Below are positions 9,179-21,060 of a DNA stretch of 64,000 nucleotides, in pieces (within the stretch, counting starts at the first letter, position 1; every line of letters begins with the position of its first letter). The stretch lies in the NCBI GenBank assembly GCA_963932465.1, contig OZ010788.1:673962484-674026483 (forward strand), written 5' to 3'. The stretch comes from Maratus speciosus (lineage: Eukaryota > Arthropoda > Arachnida > Araneae > Salticidae). The notes under the pieces are model-generated. The model made no database searches and was not told the origin of the DNA. It worked only from the letters and a program-made list of their open reading frames with translations. The translations under genes were made by a program, and so were the position numbers.

Positions 9179-10240
9179 GAAGATGAACGCGAAACGTAGC
9201 GCGGCAGCCTGTCCTTTTCATTAGACTCAAAACTAATATCTGAGACATCATTCAGCTAGCACTAAATAACAGCGTTTAAAGCTATCAGAAAATGCTATCC
9301 AATACTTCACGGACAGTATGCTAGGCATCATACGTATAGTGAAATGTCAAGCTTTTATGACAGCAACGGTATGAACACCTCATCAAATCTGTTTAAAAAT
9401 ATTGTAAAATTTTGAATCTGAAAAAAAAAATCATTTACAGAAAATAAATTTCTGTCATGACTCCAATAATTTCGGAGCAAATGCTGTTTTCGTACAATTC
9501 TTGTAATAATGTTTCAACTTACTAAAGAATAATACTTTAACTGGACTTGTAAAATTAAGTAATTGCAAAAGATGATTGTTACAACACGAAACTTGTTATC
9601 CTAAATTTTAATAAATATATTTATTCCAGAATGAGTTTTATTTTATTTGCGACTTTTCGATCACCCTGTAAATAAATAAATCAAAATCATTTTTCTTCGA
9701 GTGCTATATTTTGGCACAATCATCTCTAATACGAAATTGAATTGTTAAAATTTGTCATCCTCCATGCAAAACAAAAGAAAACTCAAAGAAAAAATACTAA
9801 AAATTTTTGACAGCTTAATAATTTTAATATTTTCTTAAACAACAGTTTTTTTTTTTTTTTTTTTCTTTTTTTTAACGAAAATATAGTTTTATATGCATTG
9901 AGTTTTCTTTTTATCAGAACATCAAAAGTTTTATCAGACATCAGTTTTGATTTTTTTTTTCTTCATAGGAGAGATTTGTTTGTTGGAAAATATTAGAAAA
10001 AGGCATAATACTCGGCAATAAATAACTAAGTCTCTGTGAAATGTATGGAGCTTAAGAAAGATAGCATTTTATAAGCAGAGGAACAAGCACCTTTTGGCGA
10101 GTACGGGAAGTATAGGTACGGGTATAACGAACTTCTGGTGAAAGCATCTTTTCATGAAATCAGTTTACGAAGTCTGTTTTCCATTACACTGGAAACTCAG
10201 TAACTCAACAGAAAAAAAACGAAATTATGTCGAAAAATTA
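9179..10240. other. AT-rich spacer with poly-T tracts
   Basis: No gene or terminal repeats were recognised. Poly-T runs lie at about 9847-9871 and 9950-9960. AATAAA-type signals occur near 9610 and 9671 but cannot be tied to a transcript. Confidence 0.55.
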
Positions 10241-10969
10241 GGGCTAGTCACTCAGCTTCCGATTTCCCCTCACTAATGTAAAGTCTATGGACTTTTGATG
10301 CATTCGTCTATTTAAAATATCGCCTCGGGAAATTAATATTTTTAACGTCTACTTTTTGTGTACACTTCCTAAAAGAGGTCTCTTTTTTTCTTAGTTCTCA
10401 AACTATTTCTAAAGATTTCTTTCTTTCTATTTCTATTACTCTGACTTCATTTTATATCAAGTGTTCAAATCTTACTCCTAGTTCGTCCAATTTTAACACA
10501 TAAAATATTAAATTCAGCATAGATTTTAGAACTATTTTGAAAATTAAGATAAAAAGAGACATTTTTTAAGAAGAGTATACAGAAAAAAGATTTTAAAAAT
10601 AGGAATTTCCCGAGAAGATATTTTAAATAGACGAATGCATCAAAAGTCCATAGACTTAACAGGCCCCACCAGTGGCCGAGAGGTTCTGCTCACGAAGCTG
10701 GTAAACGGGAGGTGCTGGGTTCGATACCAATCGCGCCCGTTGGCCTAATCGTTCGGAGTTTTCGTGGTTTTCTTCGAACCTTGGTTCTCCAAGCGTTAAT
10801 ACGGGTTAGGTTCCCTTGGAAAGATCTCCACGGAAGGCACACCCCCCCCCCCCTTTAGGGCCTATATCCCACGTGCTGATAATTGGCCGACATAAATACA
10901 ACCAACCAACCAACCGTAGACTTAACAATACGGAGGAGAATTCCGAAGCTGAGTGACCAGCCCCCTTAA
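10241..10969. mobile_element. Long-TIR palindromic MITE, copy 1 (contains a SINE)
   Basis: The left arm starts GGGCTAGTCACTCAGCTTCC and the right arm ends AAGCTGAGTGACCAGCCCCC. Nearly the whole element is two inverted arms (for example TCCATAGACTTAAC and AAGTCTATGGAC; ATGCATTCGTCTATTTAAAA and its complement). Removing the SINE at 10662-10916 restores the right arm. Related copies lie at 10973-13915 (interrupted), 13923-14529, and 14810-14971 plus 19426-19652. Confidence 0.8.
10662..10916 (+). repeat. tRNA-derived SINE with CCAA tail, copy 1
   Basis: The head reads GTGGCCGAGAGGTTCTGCTC (A-box of Leu/Ser tRNA type) and GGGTTCGATACC (B-box). The body contains GGCCTAATCGTTCGGAGTTT and TAATTGGCCGACATAAAT, and it ends in (CCAA)n. 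An exact 11-bp target duplication TAGACTTAACA flanks it (10651-10661 and 10917-10927), as expected for LINE-mediated insertion. A C-run lies at 10841-10853. Other copies: 30726-30967 and 43572-43814. Confidence 0.9.
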
Positions 10970-10972
10970 GGC

Positions 10973-13682
10973 TTGTTTATCTGTCAAGACGTGAATTCCT
11001 CTCTCTAATACTAAACCTATGGACTTGAAATGTATCCGTATTTTTCAAATTTATCCTCTGAAAATTTTAATTTTTACCTTTTGTTTTCTGTGTGCTCATC
11101 TTCAAGGATATCTTTTCTTTTTTATTTGCCAAAATATTTCTAAAATATATATTTAATTTTATATTTTAAGTGTTAAAATCTAAGTGAAGCAGGCAAGTTG
11201 TAAGTAAGATTTTAACACTTTAAATAAAACTAACAATGGATTTTAAAAATATTTTTCTAAATAAAAAAGAAAGAAAGCATTCTTCAATAAGAACGTACAG
11301 AAAACTGAGGAAATAAATTTTCATTTTCCGAGGAGATTTTTGAAAAAGTCCTTCCGGCCAGTGCCGGGAGGAAGAGGTAGCTTTCATAATCCTTATTTTA
11401 AAAAAGCCAAATTATATCATTCAAACACACGAAGCTCAATTTAGTGGAAACCGAATATAGGAGATTCAATACTAATTTTTATCAATATAATGAATGAGAA
11501 TTTCGCGAAATTAGTCAGCTTTATCCAAGCTGCTTTTCTTTAAAGTAACATATATTTGGCTGCCAAATTCGGCAATTTCTTAAAGTGCCTGTCATTTTAA
11601 GACAACAGGGTGGGTGAGGCTAAGCAGTGAACTTGGTCGAGACCTTAGTAATTGCTGTGCACATGCTCACTCACATCGGAATCGGTTAATATATAGGAGT
11701 GCTGTCGCATGCAAAAAATCAGATTTTTCAAAATGTCACCCACAATAGAAATTGAAACTGCTATATCTGAGCCCTTTTTTAAGGTAAAGACAAACAAAAA
11801 ATGCTCCTTAATCCTTATATCAAGGTCAAATACTTAAGAAAGAAACCTTTTTCCATTTCTAATTTTTTTGCACCTCACTATAATATATATATAATTTTTA
11901 ATTTAATGGTCGCCATTTTGAAACAAGATGGCTGATGAATCTGGCCAGCGAACTTGGTCGAGGTGTTGATGTATACTATCCACATGCCTTCTTACATCGA
12001 AATAGGCGAATACGTGTGTTATCGCGTGACAAATACAAGATCGTTTCAAAATGTTAGCCATGCTAGAAATTCAAAGTGCTATAAATCAACCATTTTTTAA
12101 GATATAAACAAAAGAACAAATTTTCAGAAACAAAAACTGCTCCGGAATCTTTGTATCAAGGCCAAACACATAAAAAAATCTTTTTCATTTTCCAATTGTT
12201 TAATACCTCATTTTGAATTTTAAATGTAATTTTTTTTAAATGGCAACCTTTTTGAAACAAGATGGCGAATGAAGCTGGCCAACGAACTCGGTCGAGACAT
12301 TGGTATGTACTATGTACAGACCAAGTTACATCCAAATAGGTTCATAATTACGCCTGTTATCGCGTGACAAAAATCAGGTCGTTTTAAAATGTCAGCCACA
12401 AGAGAAATTCAAAATGCTATTACTGAGCCATTTTTTTTAGATATAGACGAAAGAAAAACTGCTCCGGAATCTTTGTATTAAGGTCAAACACATACAAAAA
12501 AAATCTTTTTCACTTTCCAATTTTTTGGTATCTCATTTAATTTTTTTATTTTTTTAATTTTTTTAAATGGCCGCCATTTTGAAACAAGATGGCGGATGAA
12601 GCCGGCCAACGAACTCGGTCGAGATATTTGTATGTACTATGTACACACCAAGGTACATCCAAGTCGGTTCATAAATACGCCTGTTATTACGTGAGAAAAA
12701 TCAGGACGTTTCAAAATGTCAGCCACGCTAGAAATTCAAAATGCTATAACTCAGCCATTTCTTAAGATATAGACGAAACAAAAACTGCTCCCGAATCTTT
12801 TTATCAAGGTCAAACACATAAGAAGAAAATATTTTTTCAATTTTTAATTTTTTGGTACCACATTTCAAATTTAAATTTTTCTTAAAAATTTAAATGGCCA
12901 CCATTTTTAAACAAGATGGCGGATGAAGCTGGCCAACGAACCCGGTTGAGACATTGGTATGTACTATGTATAAACGAAGTTACATCCAAATCGGTTCATA
13001 AATACGCCTTTTATCGCGTGACAAAATTCAGGACGTTTCAAAATGTCAGCCACGCTACAAATTCAAAATACTATAACTCAGCCATTTTTTAAGATATAGA
13101 CGAAACAAAAACTGCTCCGAAATCTTTGTATAAAGGTCAAATACATAAGAAAAAATATTTTTCCATTTTCAATTTTTTGGTACCACATTTCAAATTTTAA
13201 ATTTTTAAAAACATTTTAAATGGCCGCCATTTTGAAACAAAATGGCGGATGAAGCTGGCCAACGAACTCGGTCGAGAGATTGGTATGTACTATGTACACA
13301 CTGAATTACATCCAAATCGGTTCATAAATACGCCTTTTATCGCGTGACAAATTTCAGGACGTTTCAAAATGTCAGCCACGCTAGAAATTCAAAATGCTAT
13401 AACTCAGCCATTTTTTAAGATATAGACGAAACAAAAACTGCTCCGAAATCTTTGTATAAAGGTCAAATACATAAGAAAAAAATATTTTTCCATTTTTAAT
13501 TTTTTGGTACCACATTTCAAGTTTTAAATTTTTTTTAAAATTTTAAATGGCCGCCATTTTGAAACAAAACGGTGGATGAAGCTGGCCAACGAACTCGGTC
13601 GAGACATTGGTATGTACTATGTACACACCGAATTACATCGAAATCGGTTCATAATTACGGGAGTTACAGTGTGACATAGGTC

Positions 13683-13722
<40 letters not shown>

Positions 13723-13915
13723 ATTTTGAACGGAGGGTGGTTTCGGGGTCTGGGGGTCATGATCGATGAAAATATACCAAAATTTTTTGAAATCGCTTTC
13801 CTCCGAACGGCTGCAATAGGTAGCTTTTTTGTAAAGAAAGCTACCTAAAATACGGAGCCATTCCTATCCCATAGATTTAGCATTAGAGAAGGGAATTTCC
13901 ATTCTAACTGATGAG
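10973..13915. mobile_element. Palindromic MITE, copy 2, interrupted
   Basis: The left arm includes AGAGGAATTC-like sequence near 10990, CCTATGGACTTGAAATGTAT, and GTGTTAAAATCT with the facing AGATTTTAACACTT near 11160-11220. The right arm breaks off at about 11350 (GATTTTTGAAAAAGTCC) and resumes at about 13867 (CCATAGATTTAGCATTAGAG), the complement of CTCTAATACTAAACCTATGG at 11006-11025. The gap is filled by the 325-bp array element. Confidence 0.65.
11374..13849. mobile_element. Element with seven 325-bp tandem units
   Basis: About seven units start near 11620, 11935, 12265, 12595, 12925, 13250 and 13575. Each carries GAAGCTGGCCAACGAACTCG, GTATGTACTATGTACA, TCGGTTCATAAATACGCC, ATCGCGTGACAAA and AATGGCCGCCATTTTGAAAC. 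Central units are more alike than the outer ones. GGTAGCTTTC at the left (11376) and GAAAGCTACC at the right (13837) may be terminal inverted repeats; the right one is also one arm of a hairpin. An (AT)n run of about 36 bp lies at 13685-13721. No target duplication was found. Confidence 0.75.
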
Positions 13916-13922
13916 GAGCCTC

Positions 13923-14529
13923 AAGGCTGCTAGCCACTCAGTTTCCGAAATCCCCTCGGTAATGGTCTATGGGCAAGTCTATGGGCGTTTGATACATTCT
14001 TATATTTAAAATATCACCTAAGGATATTAATATTTTTAACTTCTTTTTTCTGTGTACTCTTCTTAAAGAATGTCTCTCTTTTTCTTAGTTCTCAAAATAT
14101 TTCTGAAATCTATACTTATATGAGGTGTTAAAATTTTACACCCAGTTCGTTAGCTTTTAACATATTAAATATTAAATCAAGAATAGATTTTAGAAATATC
14201 TCCCCAGGAAATTAATATTTTTAAATTTTTTTACAGGGTACTCTTCTTAAAGGATGTATATTTTTTCCTTAGTTGTCAAAAGATTTCTAAAATTTGTGCT
14301 TAATTTAATATTTAATATGTAAAAAGCTAACGAACTGGGAGTAAATTTTTAACACTTTATATAAGCATAGATTTCAGAAATATTTTGCGAGACATACAGA
14401 AGAAAAAAAAAATGGGGGGGGGAAATGTAAAAATATTAATTTCCTGGGGAGATATTTTAAATGTAAGAATGCATCATACGCCCATAGACTTAACATTACC
14501 GAGGGAAATTCGAGGTGACTAGCAGCCTT
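13923..14529. mobile_element. Palindromic MITE, copy 3
   Basis: Ends are AAGGCTGCTAGCCACTCAG and GTGACTAGCAGCCTT. Arms match copy 1 (CCATAGACTTAACATTACCG, GATATTTTAAATGTAAGAAT and complements). An inner duplicated stretch, with CACCCAGTTCGTTAGC facing GCTAACGAACTGGG, makes this copy slightly longer inside. A G-run lies at 14413-14420. Confidence 0.8.
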
Positions 14530-14809
14530 AAGTGGCTGTCGAGTTAGTGACGTCAACATAATTTCATATTTGAAAATATATTTAGAGATTATTTATGTAC
14601 TATAATTTTTAAATCATACATTATGTATTATAAGGTATTTCAGTTATTAATATCTTCAAACATATTACAAAAAAAAAAAAAAATGTCTAAAAAACACACG
14701 ACACGTGTGAAAGGAAATGAATAAATTTTCATATTTATTGAACGCAAAATTCATCAATTTATTAACTTCTAAAATTTTCTTATTTCCTATCTATATTACG
14801 TTATATTTT
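14530..14809. other. AT-rich spacer
   Basis: No feature recognised; one poly-A run at about 14669-14682. Confidence 0.5.
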
Positions 14810-14971
14810 ATGGGCCTTGGATGCATTCGCATATTTAAAATATCTTCTCGGGAAATTAACAATATTAACTTCTATTTTTTGTGTACCCTTCCTAAAAGAT
14901 CTCTCTTTTTTCTTAATTCTCAAAATATTTCTAAAGTATAGGCTTAATTTTATAGTAAGTGTTAAAATCTT
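14810..14971. mobile_element. Palindromic MITE, copy 4, left half
   Basis: GCCTTGGATGCATTCGCATA, TTTAAAATATCTTCTCGGG and TTCTCAAAATATTTCTAAAG match the left arm of copy 1. It stops at AAAATCTT, where the 4.45-kb element is inserted. The right half resumes at 19426 with the same AAAATCTT. Confidence 0.75.
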
Positions 14972-15072
14972 CATTGGAGCACCCACGGGGGGGGGGGGGC
15001 TATGGGGGCTGAAGCCAACCCCCCCTCAGACCTCGAAACTTGACTAATGAAGTAATGATATAAATTTTCTAC

Positions 15073-15518
15073 GGGTGATTCTGTGTAAAAAAAAAATTCT
15101 GAAATCCACAGCAAATTTTCTGAAAGGTTACATCAGAAGGGGAGGAGAGGGGGAATCCACTCCCGGCACTAACTACATGTTTTTTTCGCGCCCCTTTGAC
15201 AAAATTTGCCGTTTTTTCGCTATCTTTTGACAAGAATTGCAGTTTTTTACACGATCCTTCATGAAATTTACGTTTTTTCCGCAATTCTTTGACGAAATTA
15301 GCTTTTTTTGTTCGTGATCCCTGAACGAAATTCGTGATCCTTTGACGAAATTGGCAATTTTTCTTCGAACGATTGACGAAATTGATCTTTTTCGGTGATC
15401 ATTTGTCGAAATTCGCGATTTATTTTTTGTTCGAATTTTTGGATTCATGACCGATTTTTTTTTTAATTTTCGGAAATGACTGCCTTAATTTTTCGGAAAA
15501 TTCGAAACAGAATCACCT
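15073..15518. repeat. 31-bp array module, short version
   Basis: About nine degenerate units of the type TTTGACGAAATTCGCG followed by TTTTTTCGCGATCC. The module begins GGGTGATTCTGTG and ends ACAGAATCACC, an inverted pair, and has a leader (ATCCACAGCAAATTTTCTGA, AAAGGTTACA) that recurs ahead of the array at 58715. Open frames here on either strand are Lys/Arg/Phe-rich products of the repeat and not genes. Confidence 0.8.
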
Positions 15519-17459
15519 CTGAAAGTTTCTTAAATTTATGAAAAGTAATTTTATTATTTCTAATAGGTCTTTAGGAAAATGGAAATTTTGGAAAATATTA
15601 ATTTTGTCTCAAAGTCTTACTTATTTTCAAATTTCTTAGTAAATTTAATGTATTAGCATGTTTAATATTTGATAATTAATATATGTATATATACATATTT
15701 ATATACTACGATATGAGAAAGAATAGACTATTAACTTTATCTCCTTTGAAATCACATTTTACGGTAAGGGGGGGGGGGGGGGGGTAGGCACGTAAGTTAA
15801 AAAAAAATTGCTGTCTGGATACATTTTCACTGACTGTACAAATACATTTATACCGTATTGTTGGTAGAAATAGTGTAGTAAGATATTTAAGATATGTATT
15901 TGTATACAATATTACTACTTCCAATATTTTGGGATAAGTATATACTGAAAAACTCAAAACCTTTGTATTTCAGTTCTTTGCCATTTTCGGCACACGTAAA
16001 GTGTAAAAAATAATAATTATAGTGCTACTCTCCGATTCTCTGAATGTCCGAGTTCTCAGTACGTTTGTCATCCATATCAAGCGGCTGGGGCTCCAGAGCA
16101 AGATGGTACTACTTCTGTGTAATGGACGCGAACGCGACCCTTTCAAGGTCAAAATAAAAATTCACGGAATAATCGTCTGTTTTTTTTTCCTAAATTCTCA
16201 CATTTCTAATAAGGCACATGCGCTTCTAAGGTAAGAACTGCTAAGACAAAATTGCAAAGAACCGGTGAAGAATTCCGTTTTAGGTTTTCATCTTAGTAGG
16301 TAAATTTTCAAGGTATTTCTTTAATTGAACTATGAAATGTTTGCGACTAAGACAGGATTCTATTATAGACAGATTTTATTTACGCTGGTGAACCAGATAT
16401 AGTAAAAGCTGTGAAAAATCAATCGCAAGCTACCAAAAAAAGTTTTAGACAGATTCCTGCCTTAGTAGATATAATTGTATAGTAATCCTTCCATATTAAG
16501 TGTGAAAATTTTCCATTTAAGACAGGATTCTGGTATAGTCAAGTTCTGTTTTGACGTTTTCTTGTACATATAATATAAATAACTGTATATTTTTAAATAC
16601 AGCAAAACCTATGAAAACTGAATCTCCCTTAAACGACAAAATAGTTTAGTCTCACTGAAAAGAATTCCGTACAATTACACCTAACCTGCTAATACGAAAA
16701 CCGTAAATTTATCTACCAAAAACATTATACGGTATTTTTTTATTATTATTATTTTTAGAAATTCCAGTTTTTTCCTCCACTACAAGAGTTGACGCAAAGA
16801 AATATAGTCAAACTAAAAAAATAATTGGGGGTGGGGGTGGGCATACAACTCTACGCCTAAGGGTTTAATTATTTACTGTATTTCCAATTAACCTGCTGTC
16901 TTTAGTTATTATAATGTATTAAAGCGGTTCAATAATAATAATAATCCCCGTTCAACAATGCAAATTTTTCTGACTCATTTTTAAACATAAAAGCATAATA
17001 CTTGCAGTCATTATTATTGAAATGATTTGTAATCGAACAGTTATTTTATATTTCCTAATAAATGAATTACATCTGGAGTTCTACGGTATTGTTGTCTCAG
17101 GACGGCAATATTTTTTCTTTTACGCTCTGTCGAGTCATACATTCGGCTCAAAATGCCCACTTTGACAGCATTTTCTGAAAAATCGTCTGTCTCTACCGAA
17201 AAATGAGAAAAGAATGAGAATTTCATTAATGAGAATTCCATTACGTTGCTGCACTGCAGCGAATACAGTACTATATACACATAAAACATGTTACAGAAAT
17301 AACGTTTGCTTGATATCATAAAATAATACATTTTGAAACATTTTTCAGTAATCTTAAAATACGGTACTTTGTTTGTAAAGGAAAGAAGAACAAAATCTGT
17401 ACAAAGCTAACAAATTTTGTATCATTGGTTGATATTAGAAGTGCAGGGATGAAAGTGCA
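15519..17459. other. Unrecognised interior of the large element
   Basis: No gene was recognised. A G-run lies at about 15767-15782. At 16030-16150 the sequence is less AT-rich than its surroundings but shows no known motif. Around 17144-17190, CATTCGGCTCAAAATGCCCA and TTTTCTGAAAAATC resemble the middle of the MITE at 19653 and 37983. Stretches near 16350-16560 with AGACAGGATTCT and TAGACAGATTCCTGCC resemble Tigger-like termini but are not paired. Confidence 0.4.
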
Positions 17460-17660
17460 CTAAAGACATTTTGGAGCAGCAAAAATCTTATTTTGGAGCA
17501 GTAAAATCCATTTTTGGAGCAGCAAAAATCTAATTTTGCAGTAGTAAAAAACAATTTTCGTGGCAGCAAAAATGCAAATCTGATTTTGTAGCAATAGAAA
17601 TCTGATTTTGTAGCAGCAGAAATCTGATTTTGTAGCAGTAAAAGCGGTTTTTGGACCAGA
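17460..17660. repeat. Minisatellite of about 24 bp
   Basis: Roughly eight units vary around AAATCTGATTTTGTAGCAGC. The best-preserved units are at 17575-17650. The minus-strand reading frame is repetitive (ATKSDFCCYKIRF type) and is not considered coding. Confidence 0.8.
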
Positions 17661-18234
17661 TTGAAATTCTACTGCTAATAAACTCCTAAAAATTAAAATG
17701 ATTGCTATCTTGAAAATATTTTGACATTTGAAAGAATAACAGATGAAATTTCTCCTCACTTTTTGCTAACTCAGAACATTCTAAACGACAATGGGGGTAC
17801 CGATTGCAATAATAATGAAAAATTAACAGCAGAGAAAAAAAAATCTGTTTATTTGGAGGTATGAGATCACAAAAAGACAGAAAAAAAAAAGAGGAAAAGC
17901 ATTTGAAATGAGAAAATGACATATTATTTAGAATAGTGCATGTATAAGACAATTAAGAAGGATATTTTATTCGCAATAACATTGTCAATATTTCTGTTTA
18001 AATCTTGCTTTATTTGGGGTGAGAGATAATCAAATAAATAATTCATGCAAATACTATAAGTATTTGTGAAATGAAAGTTTCTATTTTAAGTTCATAATTC
18101 TGATGCAATGTTTTATTCAGCAATCTTATCTAGTTCTTGAATTCAAATTTTAACATGCTTTCACTCAAAATATCAGTTAATAAACATGGGAAGCTAATGT
18201 TTAACTTGACTCTCAGCTGCAAAAAATCCGGTGA

Positions 18235-19145
18235 AAACAATGTCGCAACAAATTTTCTGCGATTCGTTGACGAAATTCGAGTTTTTCGATATCTTTTAAC
18301 AAAACCTGCATTTTTCTGCTATCCCTTACGAAATGCGCGTTTTTCGAGCGATCCTTAGACGAAATTCGCTTTCTTTTTGTGATCCTTTCATGAAATTCAC
18401 GTTTTATTCGCGATCTTTAGAAAGAACTCACGTTTTTGTGATCTTTTGCCGAAATTCGCATTTTTTCGCGATCCTTTGACAGAATTCGCGTGCATTCCGC
18501 GATCTGTTGACGAAATGCGCATTTTTTCCGGAGATCCTTCGAAATAATTCGCATTTTTTCTGAGATCCTTTAACAGAATTCGCGTTTTTTTAGCGATATT
18601 TTGACAAAATTCGCTTTTTTTTTACAATCTTTTGACGAAATTTGAGTTTTTTTCGCAATCTTTTGACGAAAATAGCATTTTTACGGCGATCATTTGACAG
18701 AATTCACGTTTATTCTGCGATCTTTTGACGAAATTCGTGTTTTTTCCTCGATCTTTTGACAAAATTCGTGTTTTTTCTGCGATCATTTAACAAATTCGTG
18801 TTATCAGCTCCCCTTTTAACGAAATTCGCGTTTTTACGCGATCCTTTGAAGAAATTGGTATTTTTCCACAGTCCTTTGACGAATTCCTCGTTTTTTCCGC
18901 GATCCAAAGAAGAAATTTGAGTTTTTATAGCAGTAATGTCGAAATTGTTTGCTGTTTATTTTGCGATCGTTTGACTAAAATCAGTTTTTTTTCCGCGATC
19001 CTTTGCGAAATTAGCTATTTTTTTGCGAGCGATTCATAAAATTGTTTTTTCGGCTACAATTTGCCGAAATTCGTGATATATTTTACGTGCGAATTTTCGG
19101 ATTGATGACCGATTTTTTTAAATTTCGGAACAGATCACCCCTGCG
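18235..19145. repeat. 31-bp array module, long version
   Basis: About 27 units of GACGAAATTCGCGTTTTTT plus CGCGATCCTTT. It is followed by GAATTTTCGGATTGATGACC and AACAGATCACCCCTG, the same trailer as 15440-15518, so this is a second copy of the module inside one element. Confidence 0.85.
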
Positions 19146-19425
19146 AGAAACGGCAAAAAAGCGGAAAATCGCGGAAGAATTTCATGCCTATACTAAGCAC
19201 GTTTTGGGCGCTGGCTTAGCACAAATATAAGAAAGAACACTATTTCTGCGCAGATATACGCAAAATGCGCAGCACTTGAAATCCTGGAAGTGGTTACAGT
19301 AAATTTCAGCGACTTTTGCAGTACGCAAACGCGGTTGCCTACTGATCTTCCGTCCACAAGTGTCATACAAATATACTAGCCCTCCCCCCCCCCCCCCCCA
19401 AAGCGAAATCCTGGGTGCGCCACTG

Positions 19426-19652
19426 AAAATCTTACTCACAATTCGCCCGCTTTTAACGCACAAAATATTAAAGACAGCATAGATTTTAGAAATAGTTTGA
19501 AAACAAGAAAAAAAAGAGACATCCTTTAAAAAGAGCTAGTATACAGAAAAAAATGTTAAAAATATGAAATTCCCGAAAAGATATTTTAAATAGACGAATG
19601 CATCAAAAGTCCATAACATTAACATCCCGAAGCTGAGTGACCAGCCCCCTTC
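19426..19652. mobile_element. Palindromic MITE, copy 4, right half
   Basis: It begins with the target duplication AAAATCTT and matches the right arm of copy 1 (TAGATTTTAGAAATAGTTTG, AGATATTTTAAATAGACGAA, ATGCATCAAAAGTCCATA), ending CTGAGTGACCAGCCCCC. Confidence 0.8.
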
Positions 19653-20085
19653 AGGCTGTTCTCAATTGCTCTGTTCAACAAGCGCAAAAGGTTTTGATAC
19701 ATTTACAAATTCATTTTTTAACGGAAAGACATAAAATTGGGAAGCCTATAACCATGGAAGCGATTTGGAACAGAAGTGTGTTTTCCATTTTTTGATCCAT
19801 CAATTACCTATCGAGTTATAAACGATTTGGATCACGTGACAAACACGTTTTTCACCCATTCTTGAGCGGTTATTCTTCCTTCGCGCGGAAATTTGGTTCA
19901 AAACGCCCTCTTTGACACTATTTTCTGACAGATCTATTGCATTTGCAAAAAAAAAAAAAAAAACGGAAAAACAGCTTGATGACATAGCTTTTGAACAACA
20001 ACACCTGCTAGTTTGATGCATTTCCGAACAAAAATAAATTAAAATTTATGTCACAAAGTTGCCATTTTAGATATGAGAACAGCCT
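19653..20085. mobile_element. MITE AGGCTGTTCTCAA, copy 1
   Basis: Termini AGGCTGTTCTCAA and GAGAACAGCCT are inverted. Interior is collinear with 37983-38398 (AACAAGCGCAAAAGG, ATTCATTTTTTAACGGAAAG, TTCTTCCTTCGCGCGGAAAT, GAACAACAACACCTGCTAG). A truncated relative starts at 42771. The flanks at this copy give no clear target duplication; it abuts the palindromic MITE end. Confidence 0.8.
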
Positions 20086-20601
20086 TTAAGTGCGTTAATC
20101 GAATGCGTAGCTCTTACTTCTTTTACAGGGACACGCAAAAGTTTTCCATAGTACTGATTGAATGGTTTCGATTCGAATCTCGTTTGAGCCTCGCAAATAG
20201 AGCTGAAAATTCCAAGCAGAATTTTTTCTTAAATCTCCAAAAGAACTTTAATTGCATTCAGCTACACTTATGAATTTCAGCAGGGAATAGAAAATCTTTT
20301 GAAAATGGTTCAAATCATTAAACGTTATTTTTTTAATTATTTGAAACGAGTTCGGGAATATATTATTAATGAATTTTAAGAAATATCTCCAACAGAATCT
20401 ATGAAATATTTTTTCCATCATTCATAAAAAAAAAACTTCTTTTTTGTAAAACTGCTTTGAGGAATTTACTAGATTGGAATAAAAGATAAAACTGATTCAA
20501 AACAAAAGACTTTTTAAAGCTGAAAGTTTGTTTTCTAACTAACTTTAAATGTTAATTTGTCTAATTAATTTGGCAATCCTGGCTGCATTACTTGAACTAG
20601 A
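20086..20601. other. AT-rich spacer
   Basis: Nothing recognised. A 66-codon open frame at 20073-20273 lacks any family resemblance. Confidence 0.5.
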
Positions 20602-20770
20602 GGTCTGCATGGGCCGAAATTTCCAGGCCCCTGCCCGGCCCGACTCATAGAAAAAAAAAATTCGGCTTGGCCTGGACCGGCCCGATACAAAACTTAAAAG
20701 TTCGGTCCGAGCCCGGCCCGGTAAAAACTTAAAAGTTCGGCCCGAGCCTGGCCCGGCCCGAATGAAGTTC
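20602..20770 (+). repeat. GGCCCGGCCCG-rich dispersed repeat
   Basis: AGAGGTCTGCATGGGCCG opens the block, followed by several GCCCGGCCCG units separated by AAAACTTAAAAGTTCGG. Same family as 1568-1880 and 34626-34785. Confidence 0.65.
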
Positions 20771-21060
20771 TACAAAACATTGATTTGTACGTCGATTTGG
20801 TTAAAAATTTGTCTCGTACGAGGAGTTTTGACCAAAAATATGTATCTTAACTTTTTTTCTTCATGTTTATAATCGTCATTTTTATGGAAGTGCCGCAGGC
20901 TACGATATTTATATTTTTAATGAATCCCTATTTCTTGTATGTAAATGTTTCAGTTATCATTAATATTGTTAATCCATATCCCATGTATTGAAGTGTTAAA
21001 AATCTGAAAAATGCTATACAGTAAAATCTTCTAAGACTGGAGTGCATAGAAAAGAAAAAA

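Larger units (their letters stand above)
14972..19425. mobile_element. Large hAT-like element, 4454 bp, with internal arrays
   Basis: The left end CATTGGAGCACCC and right end GGGTGCGCCACTG are imperfect inverted repeats (consensus CAGTGGCGCACCC, 11 of 13). The 8-bp target duplication AAAATCTT is exact (14964-14971 and 19426-19433), and the two flanks join into one palindromic MITE, which proves the insertion. G/C runs follow both termini. The interior has no transposase. It holds two blocks of a 31-bp array (15170-15440, 18240-19080), a 24-bp minisatellite (17460-17660) and unrecognised sequence, so it has grown by internal gain. It shares termini style and array with 55625-60901. Confidence 0.85.

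Noticed and set aside
16022..16234. Possible exon in a GC-richer stretch
   Set aside because: Open on both strands but with no splice-site pair, domain or similarity I recognise.
17460..17759. 99-codon minus-strand open frame
   Set aside because: Most of it reads through the 24-bp minisatellite.
18235..19145. Possible CRISPR-like array
   Set aside because: The 31-bp units are contiguous and degenerate, with no unique spacers, and the genome is clearly eukaryotic.
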